Under the pieces are notes generated by a model, which saw only the letters and a list, made by a program, of their open reading frames with translations, did no database searches and was not told the origin of the DNA. A stretch of DNA of 64,000 nt from Tritrichomonas musculus (Eukaryota; Parabasalia; Tritrichomonadida; Tritrichomonadidae). The position numbers and the translations under genes are program-made. Below are positions 1 to 11,188 of this stretch, one piece after another (the stretch's first letter is position 1; every line of letters starts with the position of its first letter). The stretch covers positions 7,192,001 through 7,256,000 of the forward strand of contig JAPFFF010000003.1 in assembly GCA_039105265.1 (NCBI GenBank), written 5' to 3'.

Positions 1-239
1 AATATCAGGTAAAATGACCAATAAAAAAATGTTTAATGTCCGTAAGGGTTAATGTAGATGAAATTCATCATCTTAAGGAATGCCAGAAAATGATGAAACA
101 CTATATTAATTCCATTTAAAGTCAAACTTTAAAATGATAAAATAATAAATAAAAAAATAAAAGGAATAGCAAAAAAACTTAACCAATAAAATTTGAAATA
201 GGTATTCAAATTTTAAATTTACTATTTTGCTTTTTACGT

Positions 240-786
240 CGGATCATTGAAACAACTCAAAAATAGCTTTAGGCATTGAAATATTTTGAATGACCAAACT
301 AAATATATCGTCAACTTCTGCATAGCAAAAGGAATGCAAAATCTTCATGAGTGCCAAATTTTCGGTTTCAAATTTGATACCAGAAACAATTCTTATTGAC
401 AAAGACGAGAGGCCTTTGATTTGCGATTACGGTTTGTCAGAAACAATTCTTATTGACAAAGACGAGAGGCCTTTGATTTGAGCATATCACCAGAGGCTCA
501 CGAAGGCAAGGAAATTGTATTAAAGTCAGATGTTTATTCTTATTCAATGGTCTCTCATTGGTTGTTTGCCAAAAAAGTGCAACTTTTTGAAGAAACACCG
601 TGCACGATTATAACTAATATTTTGAATGGAAAATGGCCTGACTTGGCCTTTATTGATGAAGATCTAATTAAAGACTTTCTTCTGAAATGTTGGAAAGAAA
701 ATCCTGATGACCGTCCTTCTTTTAGTCAAATAGTTGACATGCTATCTGCGCTTGAATTTGGCCGTTTATTTAATGTGAATCTATAG
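240..786 (+). pseudogene. broken TKL-like protein kinase
   Basis: Remnant of a protein kinase catalytic domain. The first half reads as an alpha-E-like segment (IAKGMQNLHECQI) after an in-frame TGA where kinases of this style often have Trp. The HRD catalytic loop is unrecognisable because the frame changes there. A DYG (for DFG) motif follows as CDYGLS. After a 43-bp direct duplication and an in-frame TGA the activation segment is missing, and the C-lobe resumes at SPEAHEGKE with DVYSYSMV and the final CWKENPDDRPSF helix. The C-terminal open part is 478-786. With no catalytic Asp or activation loop it cannot be an active kinase. Family assignment is from motif order; no N-lobe is seen. Confidence 0.8.
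381..480 (+). repeat. 43-bp direct duplication inside kinase pseudogene
   Basis: The segment 381-423, beginning cagaaacaattcttattgac, recurs exactly at 438-480, offset by 57 bp. It duplicates the codons around ILIDKDERPLI and replaces the activation loop. The exactness suggests a recent replication-slippage or repair event in an already dead gene. Confidence 0.9.
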
Positions 787-1013
787 TTAAAAAGTTTGGA
801 GTACGTTAAGCCTCTCTTTTTGAATGGTTTATATTTTCTGAAAAAGTTATCTATCATAGTTTATAATTGGTGATAATTACCCAGTAAACTCATCTTGCTA
901 ATAATTTAAACTATTTAAAATGAATTTGCAAATTGGTTATTAAGATTAAATTAAAAATAATAATAATAAAAAATTTAATAATAAAAAAAGCATAAAATTA
1001 TAATAATAACATG

Positions 1014-2804
1014 TTATTCCTGAATATTTTCTTCTTCAAAATGTGAATGAAAAGTAGAAGATAAATAATCATACTCTTCTTCATAGATTATTTCTGTTTC
1101 AGACTCAGTAACATATTCATACACGTAATAAGAATATGAATATGAACTCGTAGAATCATAACTTGTTTCTAAGAAGGAATTTGAAAAGTCTGGAGTTTTA
1201 TATTTTAGTTGCTTTGCTCGTATCCTCATATAAACAATGATCAAAACAACTGATACAATAATGAGAACCAAAGATATACCAACAGTTGCTCCAACTTGGG
1301 CGGCTGTTGGTGGCTGATCGAAAAACTTTCTTCCATCTGAAATATTCGCCTTCATGTAACTGTCTTTGTTACCAATTCCGTCTGGATACTTCGTTCGCTC
1401 TGGACTAAATGTAAAAGAAGGAGTAAATTCACTTGATGGAGTGAATTCATTTGAAGGCGTGAATTCACTTGATAAAATGGAATTGCTTGATGGAGTGAAT
1501 TTATTCGAATGAGTGAATTCACTTGATTTTGTGAAATCGCTTGTTTGTGTGAATTCACTTGAAAGAGTAAATTTAATTGATAAAGTAAATTTATCTGTTG
1601 GCGATGGTTTAAATGTCAACGAATCGCTGAAGATTGATGATGGCGAGAATTTACTTGTTGATGTAAATTCAGACGATGAAGTGAACACAGTCGTTGGAAA
1701 AAATATTCCACAGAAGCTTTCACCTGCGTAATCCGACGGAATGTTTATTATATGATTCTTTTCAATTGCATCATGCGAACAATTCGGTGGAATATTTCCT
1801 TCATAAGTGACGTTTGAGAACATCTTATTAGCGAACGCTTCGCTTCCTATGTTCTTCACATTTGAAAGAAAGTGCAACGAACACTGATCTTTTCCACACT
1901 CAGAAAAAGACCTCACACCGATATCCTCAACGCCGCTACCAATTGTAATACTATCAAACATTTTACACTTCTCAAAGGCCGCGTTTCCTATCCTGATGAC
2001 AGAGTTGGGGATCACGAGTGGCCCCTTCAAATTATAGCAACTAAAAAACGCACCATCTGAAATATTCACAACATTCGAATTCTCAGCGAAAACAAGTCCA
2101 CTCAAATTGAAGCAACGATAGAAAGCGTTTATTTCTATCGTCTTGATTGATGATGGAATCGTAATCGTTCCTTTGGCACTGCTACAGTCAAAAAAAGTCG
2201 ACTCATAAATAGCTTCCATGCTTTCGCTTATTCTGATCGTCTTGAGTTCATAACATTGGAAGAATGCGCACGTTCCAATATAAACAACAGAATTTGTTAT
2301 ATTTAGGTTAATTTGGAGCTTTCCGCATAATTTGAATGCAAAGTTGCCAATTGATTTTAAGCTTGTTGGAAAAAAAATTTCACCTGTCAATTCACCACAA
2401 CCTTCAAATGCACACAATCCAACAATTTCCATTCCTTCATGTATTTTTAACGTACTTGTTAACGAGCTACACATGTAAAATGTTGCATATTCAAATTCTT
2501 TCACTTTTTGGGTTTTGAATTCGAGAGTTTTGATGTTGGAGCATCCACTGAATGCTTGGTAACGGATTGTTACAACTGATTCTGGAATAATTAATGATTC
2601 GGTGAATCCTGTACAGCCAAAAAATGATTGTACTCCAATGTATGTTACTGAATCTGGAATGATTATTGAACCGGTGTAATCAGCACAACTTGTATATTGA
2701 TAATCTGGAATTGAAGAAGTGCCTGGAGCAATTGTTAATGAGCCGATTCCGCATTGTGCAGTTGTAATATGCTTTAATAAAATAAGAAAAAAGAGTTTCA
2801 GCAT
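1014..2804 (-). CDS. BspA-like LRR surface membrane protein
   Basis: A 596-residue type I membrane protein. A signal peptide (about residues 1-16, MLKLFFLILLKHITTAQ) is followed by TpLRR/BspA-type leucine-rich repeats to about 360, with the usual pattern IPSSI..I...AF..C..L. Next is a Ser/Thr/Phe-rich stalk (about 370-475) built of short copies of SSEFTPSNEFT-like units. A transmembrane segment of about 23 hydrophobic residues near 504-526 precedes a Tyr/Glu-rich tail of about 70 residues that could carry endocytic or phosphorylation sites. BspA-like proteins are abundant trichomonad surface proteins linked to host or matrix contact. The frame is intact. The stalk repeats are similar at DNA level, so stalk length probably varies between alleles. 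Confidence 0.88.
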   Translation of the reverse strand: MLKLFFLILLKHITTAQCGIGSLTIAPGTSSIPDYQYTSCADYTGSIIIPDSVTYIGVQSFFGCTGFTESLIIPESVVTIRYQAFSGCSNIKTLEFKTQKVKEFEYATFYMCSSLTSTLKIHEGMEIVGLCAFEGCGELTGEIFFPTSLKSIGNFAFKLCGKLQINLNITNSVVYIGTCAFFQCYELKTIRISESMEAIYESTFFDCSSAKGTITIPSSIKTIEINAFYRCFNLSGLVFAENSNVVNISDGAFFSCYNLKGPLVIPNSVIRIGNAAFEKCKMFDSITIGSGVEDIGVRSFSECGKDQCSLHFLSNVKNIGSEAFANKMFSNVTYEGNIPPNCSHDAIEKNHIINIPSDYAGESFCGIFFPTTVFTSSSEFTSTSKFSPSSIFSDSLTFKPSPTDKFTLSIKFTLSSEFTQTSDFTKSSEFTHSNKFTPSSNSILSSEFTPSNEFTPSSEFTPSFTFSPERTKYPDGIGNKDSYMKANISDGRKFFDQPPTAAQVGATVGISLVLIIVSVVLIIVYMRIRAKQLKYKTPDFSNSFLETSYDSTSSYSYSYYVYEYVTESETEIIYEEEYDYLSSTFHSHFEEENIQE

Positions 2805-4087
2805 TTAAGATAATAAAATATAAGATAAAACGAATTGAATACAAAAAAATTGAATAAATAAAGCATTGAAATCTTGTTCGTCTTTCAATTTTAATTATCG
2901 ATAATCAAAACTCGAATAATTAGAAAAATAATGTTTATTTATTTATTATTTGGATTCTTATATTACGAACCATATATGAACTTTTGATTAACCATATAGA
3001 ATCGTTAAATATAAATAGAAATAGAATTCTTTTTTTTCAAAGTTTTATATTTCAGGAATAATAAAGATTATTGGGGTTCACAGTGTTGTAGACTGTAAGT
3101 TAGAAAACCTTGAGTTCTGAATTTTCAACGTGCTTTTTCTCGGTTTTTAATATTTTATGATTTCTAATTTACATTAGAATAGATAGTTATATAATTATTT
3201 AATCTTTTCGATAGAAAAAAAAATAACCATTCATTTACTTACTTTTTTAAGTTCACTTTGACTTAAAGACTCTAACAGAGTAGACTAAAATTTCAAAAAA
3301 GAGGTTTTTTGTTAAATCCTTTATAAGATAAAAAGACGCAATTGTGAACATCATTATTTGTTAATTTTGAAAAGAAATATCTAATAGATCTTTAGAAAAA
3401 TTCTATTTTAATCAGCCACATTATTACCTATTTTTTAAGTATAGATGGATTTATGTCATTTATCTAATATTAAATTATGCATTTATTATGAATTTTTATA
3501 TTAAAAACGCATAATTCAAATTATTATTAAGATATTTATATTTTTAAAAATGTTTGATTAAAAATTGTATAATAAAGATTGCCCCTATCTTAGATCTTTT
3601 TATCATTATATAAAGAATCCTTTATTATATAATTTTATGTTATTTATTTTTTCAACTTATTAAAATTTTTTATTCTATTCAATTTTTTCAATACATGTTC
3701 AATAAATTTCATAAACCTCATTCAAATAATACGATATTTTATATATTAGCATAATATTTTATATTTTTCAGAAAATTGGCCCAAATTTATCATTAGTTGT
3801 CAATATATATTATTATATAAATATATTAAAATTAATTTAAATATATAATTTGATGTATTTACTTACCAATTTTCAGATATAATTATTTTTTATACATTTA
3901 ATTCAATTTAAATTTTTCATCATTGAAAACAATTCAATGTATAATTTTGCTATTAAATCAATAACAAAAGAAATATAAAATTAATAAAAAAAGAATATAT
4001 ATATACAAATCTATATTTTTCAAAAAAAAAAAAAATATCTATTATATGCATTATAAATTGTCTATAATTTATTTAAAATAAAAAAAG
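2805..4087. other. AT-rich intergenic DNA, no gene seen
   Basis: No coding-like frame and no repeat of note. The stretch is AT-rich with poly-A/T runs and ends at an abrupt shift to higher G+C where the gyrase-like fragment begins. Confidence 0.7.
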
Positions 4088-4089
4088 GT

Positions 4090-5720
<1,631 letters not shown>

Positions 5721-5846
5721 TAATGGGTTAAAATTAACCCGATATGTACCCCTTATAGTAACCAATCGATTTTGATCCAAAAATAAGCCATTTTCAGTTG
5801 AATCTAATGCGAATATAGATGATCCGATATCGATGCTGTTATCGTT

Positions 5847-5975
5847 CAACTGTTAATGATGCTGTTAATGATCGATTGTTAATGATCGATTGTTAGTGAT
5901 CGACTGTTATCGGTTCATTGTTAGTGATCGACTGTTAAGGGTTCATTGTTAGTGATCGATTGTTATCGACAATAT
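5847..5975. repeat. iteron-like direct repeats, TGTTARTGATCGA unit
   Basis: At least five copies of a 12-14-bp unit, consensus TGTTAGTGATCGAC/T, lie head to tail with partial copies reading TGTTATCG. They sit beside a gene for an SF2 helicase with virus-like character. Clustered short repeats next to a replication helicase resemble replicator iterons or origin-binding-protein sites. That function is inference. Confidence 0.6.
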
Positions 5976-6235
5976 GTATCCACATATGATGTATCCGCAT
6001 ATGTTGCACCTGTATATGATGTATCCGATGATGTATCCTCATATGTTGTAATCGATAAGTTATATACGCATGTGTTGTACTCGAATAAGTTGTATCCGCG
6101 TATGATGTAATCGCATATGATGTATCTGTATATGATGTACTCGTTAATGATGTATCTGTATATGATGCATCTGCATATGTTGTCATCGATAATGATGTAT
6201 CTGTTTATGTTGTATCTGTATATGATGAACCATCC
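5976..6235. repeat. degenerate tandem repeats of ATGTATCYGYATATG type
   Basis: A run of imperfect units built on GATGTATCTGTATAT and TGTTGTATCCGCATAT spaced about 12 bp apart. This is a satellite-like tract adjoining the iteron field. No function is evident. Confidence 0.6.
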
Positions 6236-6303
6236 ACTTATATTTGTATTCGATTCGACTGTTACCGATCAAAAATAGATATGTTACCAATGGAGTGATT
6301 CAC

Positions 6304-6696
6304 TTAGTATTTGGATTGTATTCTAGTGACATACTTAAACGATTTGGTGTGTGGATCGTAGTATCTGGACTTGTATGTGTATGAGTCACTCTCTTCTGGT
6401 TTGGTAGTACTCTGTCGTGGAACTGTTCGTGATACATTACAGAGCTTACCATTACGTTTGGTGAATCGTTTTGTCGATTGCGGTATATCTTCATTAAGTG
6501 TTCTACTATCGAACTTACTAGCATTTGGATTACGACGAAACAGGGTGTTGAGGGTCTTATAATCTTGTTTGGTTGTTAACTCGATGATAGCTCGTTTAAG
6601 TACTGATAAGTCATCGGTTGTGTATAACTCTTCGAGAGTTGGTTGTCCATTGTATGGAGTTTGCTTTGAAAATGATGGATTCTTGGTCTTACTCAT
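6304..6696 (-). CDS. small virus-like protein of unknown function (paralogue A)
   Basis: A basic protein of about 130 residues. The frame allows an upstream Met at 6729, but the Met at 6696 (MSKTKNPSF) is equally good. The core TLEELYTTDDLSVLKRAI and NTLFRRNPNASKF, then RTLNEDIP and FTKRNGK, is shared with the gene fragment at 7137-7373, so the two are tandem paralogues on the same strand as the helicase. The basic composition suggests nucleic-acid binding. No known family was recognised. Confidence 0.6.
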   Translation of the reverse strand: MSKTKNPSFSKQTPYNGQPTLEELYTTDDLSVLKRAIIELTTKQDYKTLNTLFRRNPNASKFDSRTLNEDIPQSTKRFTKRNGKLCNVSRTVPRQSTTKPEESDSYTYKSRYYDPHTKSFKYVTRIQSKY

Positions 6697-6767
6697 TTCG
6701 ATGGAATTAAACTTACACAGATAACGCATAAATGTTAATTTCGATACTATAATTAGCTAGCTGTGTT

Positions 6768-6841
6768 GGTATAGTTGTTGGATCATGAAGTGCATCTCCG
6801 GACTTCGGTTGCAGGTGCAAGTTCGATTCGCTGCTATACCA
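6768..6841 (+). other. degenerate tRNA-Arg-like element
   Basis: A 74-nt segment with perfectly pairing ends (GGTATAG at 6768-6774 and CTATACC at 6834-6840, then A). It has a B-box-like AGTTCGATTC and an internal GGACTTCGGTTGCAGGT resembling the anticodon arm and variable region of tRNA-Arg(UCG). The D-stem and T-stem do not pair properly, so it is not a normal tRNA. It may be a tRNA relic, a virus-borne tRNA-like structure or chance. Confidence 0.3.
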
Positions 6842-7136
6842 CTTTTCTGTGTAAATTTGTATCATATTTGTGATAGAACCCTAGCGAACTAAACACCTTG
6901 TGGTAAACTATTACTTGTGGTATAGATTACACAGAAACATTTGTCGACAAATGTAATCCTCGTAATGAACGTGATTTAACACGTTCCCCAACTATAGTAG
7001 ATGCATATTGTTTCTCTTTATAAGGATTGGATGTACGATCCCGGGTTAGTATGTTCATCTCTTATATCGAATGCATGACGCATCTACTGTAGTTGGTTTT
7101 TGCCAAAAAAAATCTTCTTTTTGGTCTCATCATGTC
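6842..7136. other. intergenic stretch with palindromes
   Basis: No gene is seen. Two clear symmetrical sites occur: an 18-bp perfect palindrome ACATTTGTCGACAAATGT at 6937-6954, and a hairpin with 7-bp arms GAACGTG/CACGTTC at 6967-6986. These could be protein-binding sites or processing structures between the virus-like genes. Confidence 0.55.
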
Positions 7137-7373
7137 TTAGTCTTTACGTCGAGGTCTGGTCTCGAACTTCATTACACCTTTTCGTTTAGTGAAGTGTTTA
7201 TCATCACATGGTATCTCTTCATTAAGTTCACGAGTATTAAATTTCCATGTATTTGGATTACGACGTAACAATGTATTCACTGTCTTATAGTCTTTGGATT
7301 CGATAAGTCTAGCGAGTTAATGCTTCAACTTGTTCATATCATCACATGCGAATAGTTCTGTTAATGCGGTCAT
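7137..7373 (-). pseudogene. paralogue B of the small virus-like protein, one nonsense codon
   Basis: A 79-codon frame starting 39 bp after the helicase stop, on the same strand. It matches the product of 6304-6696 over NTLLRRNPNTWKF, RELNEEIP and FTKRKG. One in-frame TAA at codon 19 (7319-7317) interrupts it; there are no frameshifts. Arrangement helicase-paralogue B-paralogue A on one strand suggests a former transcription unit. Function unknown. Confidence 0.65.
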
Positions 7374-7412
7374 TTAAGTTCGAGAAAAATACAAAGTAAT
7401 CACATTGTCGAT

Positions 7413-9362
7413 TCACTTCTTCACCAATTTATACACTCGACCTTGTTTACCGTTAACTCTGTTATATCTCATATTAACTTCATACCCATCTGGTATTGTC
7501 TTAATATCGATTCCATAATAGTTGTATAGATCTCTTTTGGTAGTAAATTCTATATCAACGATAGGTTCATTAACGACATGTTCATCAACGATAGGTTCAT
7601 TAACTGGTTCATCAACGATAGGTTCATTAACTGGTTCATCAATGATAGGTTCATTAACGACATGTTCATCAACGACATATTCGTCAACGATAGGATCATC
7701 AACGATAGGTTCATTAACGACATGCTCATCAACGATAGGTTCATTAACGACATGTTCATCAACGATAGGTTCATCAACAGATTCATCACCATCAACTGGT
7801 TCATCCGCGGTAGCGGAGTACGAAGTATCATTCTCTTCGAGAACTTCACTTTGTGAATCGTCATCATCAGTAGATTTACCGAATCGTACACGACCAAACT
7901 CATATAATGCGACATTTCAACCTGTTTTGCTCATACAATTCCATGCTCTATCACGCAGTTCGTTTAAGTATCTCTCATATCTGTTGTTCGGTATCGAGTA
8001 CTTTCTCTTGTTCATGTGTTTACCATATCGAACATATACATATACATCCGAGTTTCGATTTCGGTTTCGACCTAGAAACTGTTTAACACTGGATACAGTA
8101 TCGATATATGTTTGGACGAATACAGATAGAATATTCTCTTTAATGGACTGTCCATTCTGTATAGATGAGGTAGATATAATAACATCAACGTCTTCGTCGA
8201 ACAAACCATCTTCATTCAACTTAATCTCTTTGGTATCACCTGTGTATAACGCAACCTTGTATCTATCTTTCAACATCTCTTTCAACAACTTACATTATTT
8301 CTTATCTTCGATCTTAATTAATACTTTATCGTAGTTCATTCGCTTTGTATCAATTAAGTTCACTATCTCAGCTCGTTGTTCATCAGCATCTGGTATCAAC
8401 TTGTTAACGTATATATTTCGATTGTATCTCTTATCGATACACGGATTAACGATTATGTAATCTCTGAAACACGCGAAGTGTTTAATATCGTCAGCAGTAG
8501 CACTTATTAACGCAACCTTATCGAACTCTTTAGTAATCTCAATCAATCCAATATGTTGTAGTAACATATGTGCTTCATCAATCACTAGAAAGTAATCTAA
8601 TCGTTGTTCGTTCATGTAGTATTCTTCAATTAGATCCCCTAAACATTTCGAAGCTGTGTTGTATGTAGTAATAATCACATTAACTTCATTGTGTACAGCT
8701 TTGTGAAACTCTTTAAACGCATTATCGTTAACACACAACCGAATGGAATTAACATCCATATCATTCAACTTGGTATAGAACTCTTCAGCGATATTCACTG
8801 TTGGAACTATAACCATAAACCTCTCTGTATTATGCGATGCAATCCATTTACGAATCGCTGTCGATTTACCAGAACCGATTGGAGCTTCACAGATGAACTT
8901 CTTGGTCCGGATTTGTTTAGTGATCTTACGTAAATCATACTTGTTGTGATCCATACAATAATAATAATCATCATAATCCATATAATCGATTACATTGCCA
9001 TTCTCATCACAAAGTTCTAGTTCATCATCGATATTTACTGGCGGTTCACCATTAGTTAGGTGTTTAATCGATGTTTCATCTTCTAATGGATGGCCGTTCT
9101 TATCGAAGTAACCTTCACACTGTATAGTGTATAATCGTTCAGGGATCTCATCAAACATCTGCCATCGAATATATGACGGATCATGGACTTCTTCTGGTGT
9201 TGGTATTGGTTCGATTTGTTGTTTCAATGGATCATCGTCATCACGGAAATCATTTATAGACATGGATTTCATACCTTCATATACGTGATCGTATAACATA
9301 GTGTTCAGTGTCATTGGTTTCATTCGGAGAAAATTTTCATGTAATTCACATACCAAATCCAT
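7413..9362 (-). pseudogene. virus-like SF2 helicase interrupted by two stop codons
   Basis: A continuous frame of 650 codons broken only by TAA at 8297-8295 and TGA at 7919-7917. Superfamily 2 motifs are in order: Walker A EAPIGSGKST (about residues 160-168), motif II FLVIDEAH (about 259-265), motif III ISATA (about 287-291), then past the first stop DVIISTSSIQNGQSI (motif V) and QFLGRNRNR (motif VI). An acidic repeat tail of DEPIV-DEHVVNEP units (DNA repeats 7554-7800) and a basic C-terminus ending GRVYKLVKK follow. The layout resembles replication or origin-binding helicases of large DNA viruses rather than host helicases. Both stops are single substitutions away from sense codons and neither is accompanied by an indel. 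Readthrough is possible but recent inactivation is simpler. Confidence 0.8.
7554..7800 (-). repeat. tandem repeats encoding acidic DEPIV/NEPIV tail
   Basis: Short units reading ATCAACGATAGGTTC/ATTAACGACATGTTC on the plus strand repeat about a dozen times. In the helicase frame they encode alternating DEPIV, NEPIV and DEHVV pentapeptides. The other frames give spurious Met/Ser/Leu-rich open frames that are not genes. Confidence 0.85.
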
Positions 9363-9597
9363 CGTTTATACATATAGTCATTCATTATATGCTACAATAG
9401 TCATTCATTATCTGCCACTATTAGTTCTACTTTATTGGACACAATCTCGATAATGTCGTATATGAGTATAGCTATGGAATTGTTTAGAAACGGTTTCATA
9501 TTAATATAGCCGATTTCGCCTATTATAATAGTTTATTTAGCCATTATTTTAGGTTATCGCTATTAGTATTGTCATATATAGACATATATCCATAGTC
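9363..9597. other. helicase upstream region with short tandem repeat
   Basis: This is the non-coding 5' flank of the helicase gene. A 21-22-bp unit containing ATAGTCATTCATTAT occurs twice at about 9374-9410. The segment ends in AGTCTTGTG at the insertion point of the capsid-encoding element, so the helicase promoter may lie here. Confidence 0.5.
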
Positions 9598-9602
9598 TTG
9601 TG
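9598..9602 (+). repeat. target site duplication TTGTG, left copy
   Basis: TTGTG at 9598-9602 directly precedes the left inverted repeat and recurs at 18582-18586 directly after the right one. Five to six bp is the duplication size made by Maverick/Polinton (retrovirus-like) integrases. Confidence 0.85.
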
Positions 9603-10039
9603 AGTAGTATAGGGTAGGCGCGTTGGGCCCCCAGATATTTTGAGCTTCAAATATGACCCCAAATCCCAAGGACAACTAGACCATTTTCAGGGTATGGCTT
9701 ACTCGGTCCAAAACCCCGTGTAAATACCCATTTTGAGCCCCTTTTTTACGATTTTCATTTTTGGATCCTAAGTGTTTCTCACGCATGAAAACCATACAAA
9801 AACAACGTTTGTGAGAGTAGTTGACGACATATCAATCACGTGTTTCACGCATGAAAACCATACAAAAACAGCGTTTACGGGCGTCTGGAGAGATGTCGGA
9901 AGGGACTAAATATGAGTGAAAATCACGTGAGTGATAATTAATACACGATAAATCAGTTATGGAGATTTGATGGTGTTTTAATAGGTATCGAGAGGACCCC
10001 CAGATATTAAGAGGTGTTATACAGTATAAGATTCGTGAG
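9603..10039 (+). repeat. left inverted terminal repeat (437 bp)
   Basis: Begins AGTAGTATAGGGTAGGCGCG and ends GATTCGTGAG. It matches the reverse complement of 18145-18581 over its whole length with about five substitutions and no net length change. Inside are two copies of a motif containing CACGCATGAAAACCATAC (about 9780 and 9846) that may be subterminal binding sites. Open frames within the repeat are shadows. Confidence 0.95.
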
Positions 10040-10105
10040 ATTCTCATCTCCCATATGTATCTCAATGAGTTTAGGGTTGATATTTTTTTTATCACATATA
10101 AAATA

Positions 10106-11188
10106 ATGAATTTCGATGAACCCAATTATGATGAATCAATTGGTTTCGATGATCTTAGAATTTTGTGGAAACACTTGAAGAGACTTGCTCATATGATTGA
10201 TATCCCTAACGATACCATTAACGAGGTATACTCATCGGTCAAACGTGATCATAACATCACTGGTGTTATCACTAAAGCTCAATTTAAAGAGATAAAACGT
10301 CCACTATATAATCAAATCTCTGAACTCATAGCTGATAGAATCCTTGATCTCGGTTATGATGGTAACGATAAATTCATGTCTATGTATAGATTCGCTCAGG
10401 GATATCAATCAGGTAAGCAAAAACGTGAAGATAATAAATTCTTTAAAGATTTACGTTTACATCCTATCATTCAACATGATCCATTATCGAAATTAGTGAG
10501 AAATATGCTCGGTAAGAAGTTCACCGATAATATTAATAAAGAGAGTTCTCAGGTAAAAACATCGAAAGTGAATTATCGAATGATGCTCGATAAACTCATT
10601 ACTGAGAGACCTATCCTTCGTCCTCTTCCACCAGGTGAAATGCTTGAGTTGAAACCCTATTCGATACAACTTTTCGAGAAGAATAATGAAGATTTAATCG
10701 ATTATTTCAAGACTTTCGGGCATGACTTCAAGAGTAAGAGCGATGAGTACCTCACCATCAACGAACCTAACGATGAAATTAAAGCTCTTGCTGCGTTTCG
10801 TAATAAGAAATATCATGGAACTCATATCGAAAACAAGATTCTGAAGAAGAATCCAATCGTTTTTTATTACTTGAATGAGATTCATAAGCTTGAAGATATC
10901 TTCAATTACCTTGAAAATACTGTATATAAGAACGAACGTAAACCCTTTAAGATAACATTTAATCTCAGTGGTGTATTCGAAACTCCTAAAAATAACGGAG
11001 ATTTCATTACTGAATACATATATGAAGAGCGTGAGATAAACACCACAAAATATAATAACGATAACAACATACCTATTCTGATTCAGTTAAACGATGAACT
11101 CAATAGAGTGAAATATTATATCGAATCTGTGCTCTTCAATTACTCAACAACTGAATCGATTCATACTTGTTATCGGACTCGGATTTAG
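10106..11188 (+). CDS. element protein of unknown function (360 aa)
   Basis: An intact frame just inside the left terminal repeat, transcribed inward. The frame is open to a Met at 10055, but the Met at 10106 (MNFDEPNYDES) is preferred because the upstream part lies beside the repeat and is hydrophobic noise. The protein is charged. Its C-terminal half contains KPFKITFNLSGVFE and IPILIQLNDELNRVKYYIES, looking like a beta-rich domain followed by a helix. The 3' end overlaps the convergent fibre gene by 53 bp. No family recognised. Its position and the capsid context suggest a virion or assembly role, which is inference. Confidence 0.75.
   Translation: MNFDEPNYDESIGFDDLRILWKHLKRLAHMIDIPNDTINEVYSSVKRDHNITGVITKAQFKEIKRPLYNQISELIADRILDLGYDGNDKFMSMYRFAQGYQSGKQKREDNKFFKDLRLHPIIQHDPLSKLVRNMLGKKFTDNINKESSQVKTSKVNYRMMLDKLITERPILRPLPPGEMLELKPYSIQLFEKNNEDLIDYFKTFGHDFKSKSDEYLTINEPNDEIKALAAFRNKKYHGTHIENKILKKNPIVFYYLNEIHKLEDIFNYLENTVYKNERKPFKITFNLSGVFETPKNNGDFITEYIYEEREINTTKYNNDNNIPILIQLNDELNRVKYYIESVLFNYSTTESIHTCYRTRI

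Larger units (their letters stand above)
5724..6303. other. non-coding repeat-rich segment
   Basis: This lies between the gyrase fragment and the first virus-like gene. It holds the two repeat fields listed separately. An open frame on the minus strand here (Ser/Tyr/Thr-rich) is a by-product of the repeats rather than a convincing gene. Confidence 0.6.

Noticed and set aside
5985-6235. CRISPR-like array in the repeat field
   Set aside because: Units are short, degenerate and contiguous without unique spacers; the host is eukaryotic.
7522-8334. 270-codon plus-strand frame rich in Ser/Thr and other repeat-derived frames at 7550-7915
   Set aside because: Antisense or shifted readings of the helicase acidic-repeat tail; composition follows the DNA repeat and the real frame carries helicase motifs.
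7413-9362. Reassigned genetic code as explanation for the in-frame stops
   Set aside because: All three stop codons occur as interruptions, and many intact genes in the window end normally at TAA, TAG or TGA, so a code change is not supported.
9832-10125. 97-codon minus-strand frame and its mirror at 18125-18352
   Set aside because: Both lie within the inverted terminal repeats and encode the same peptide only because the repeats are identical; no conserved protein features.
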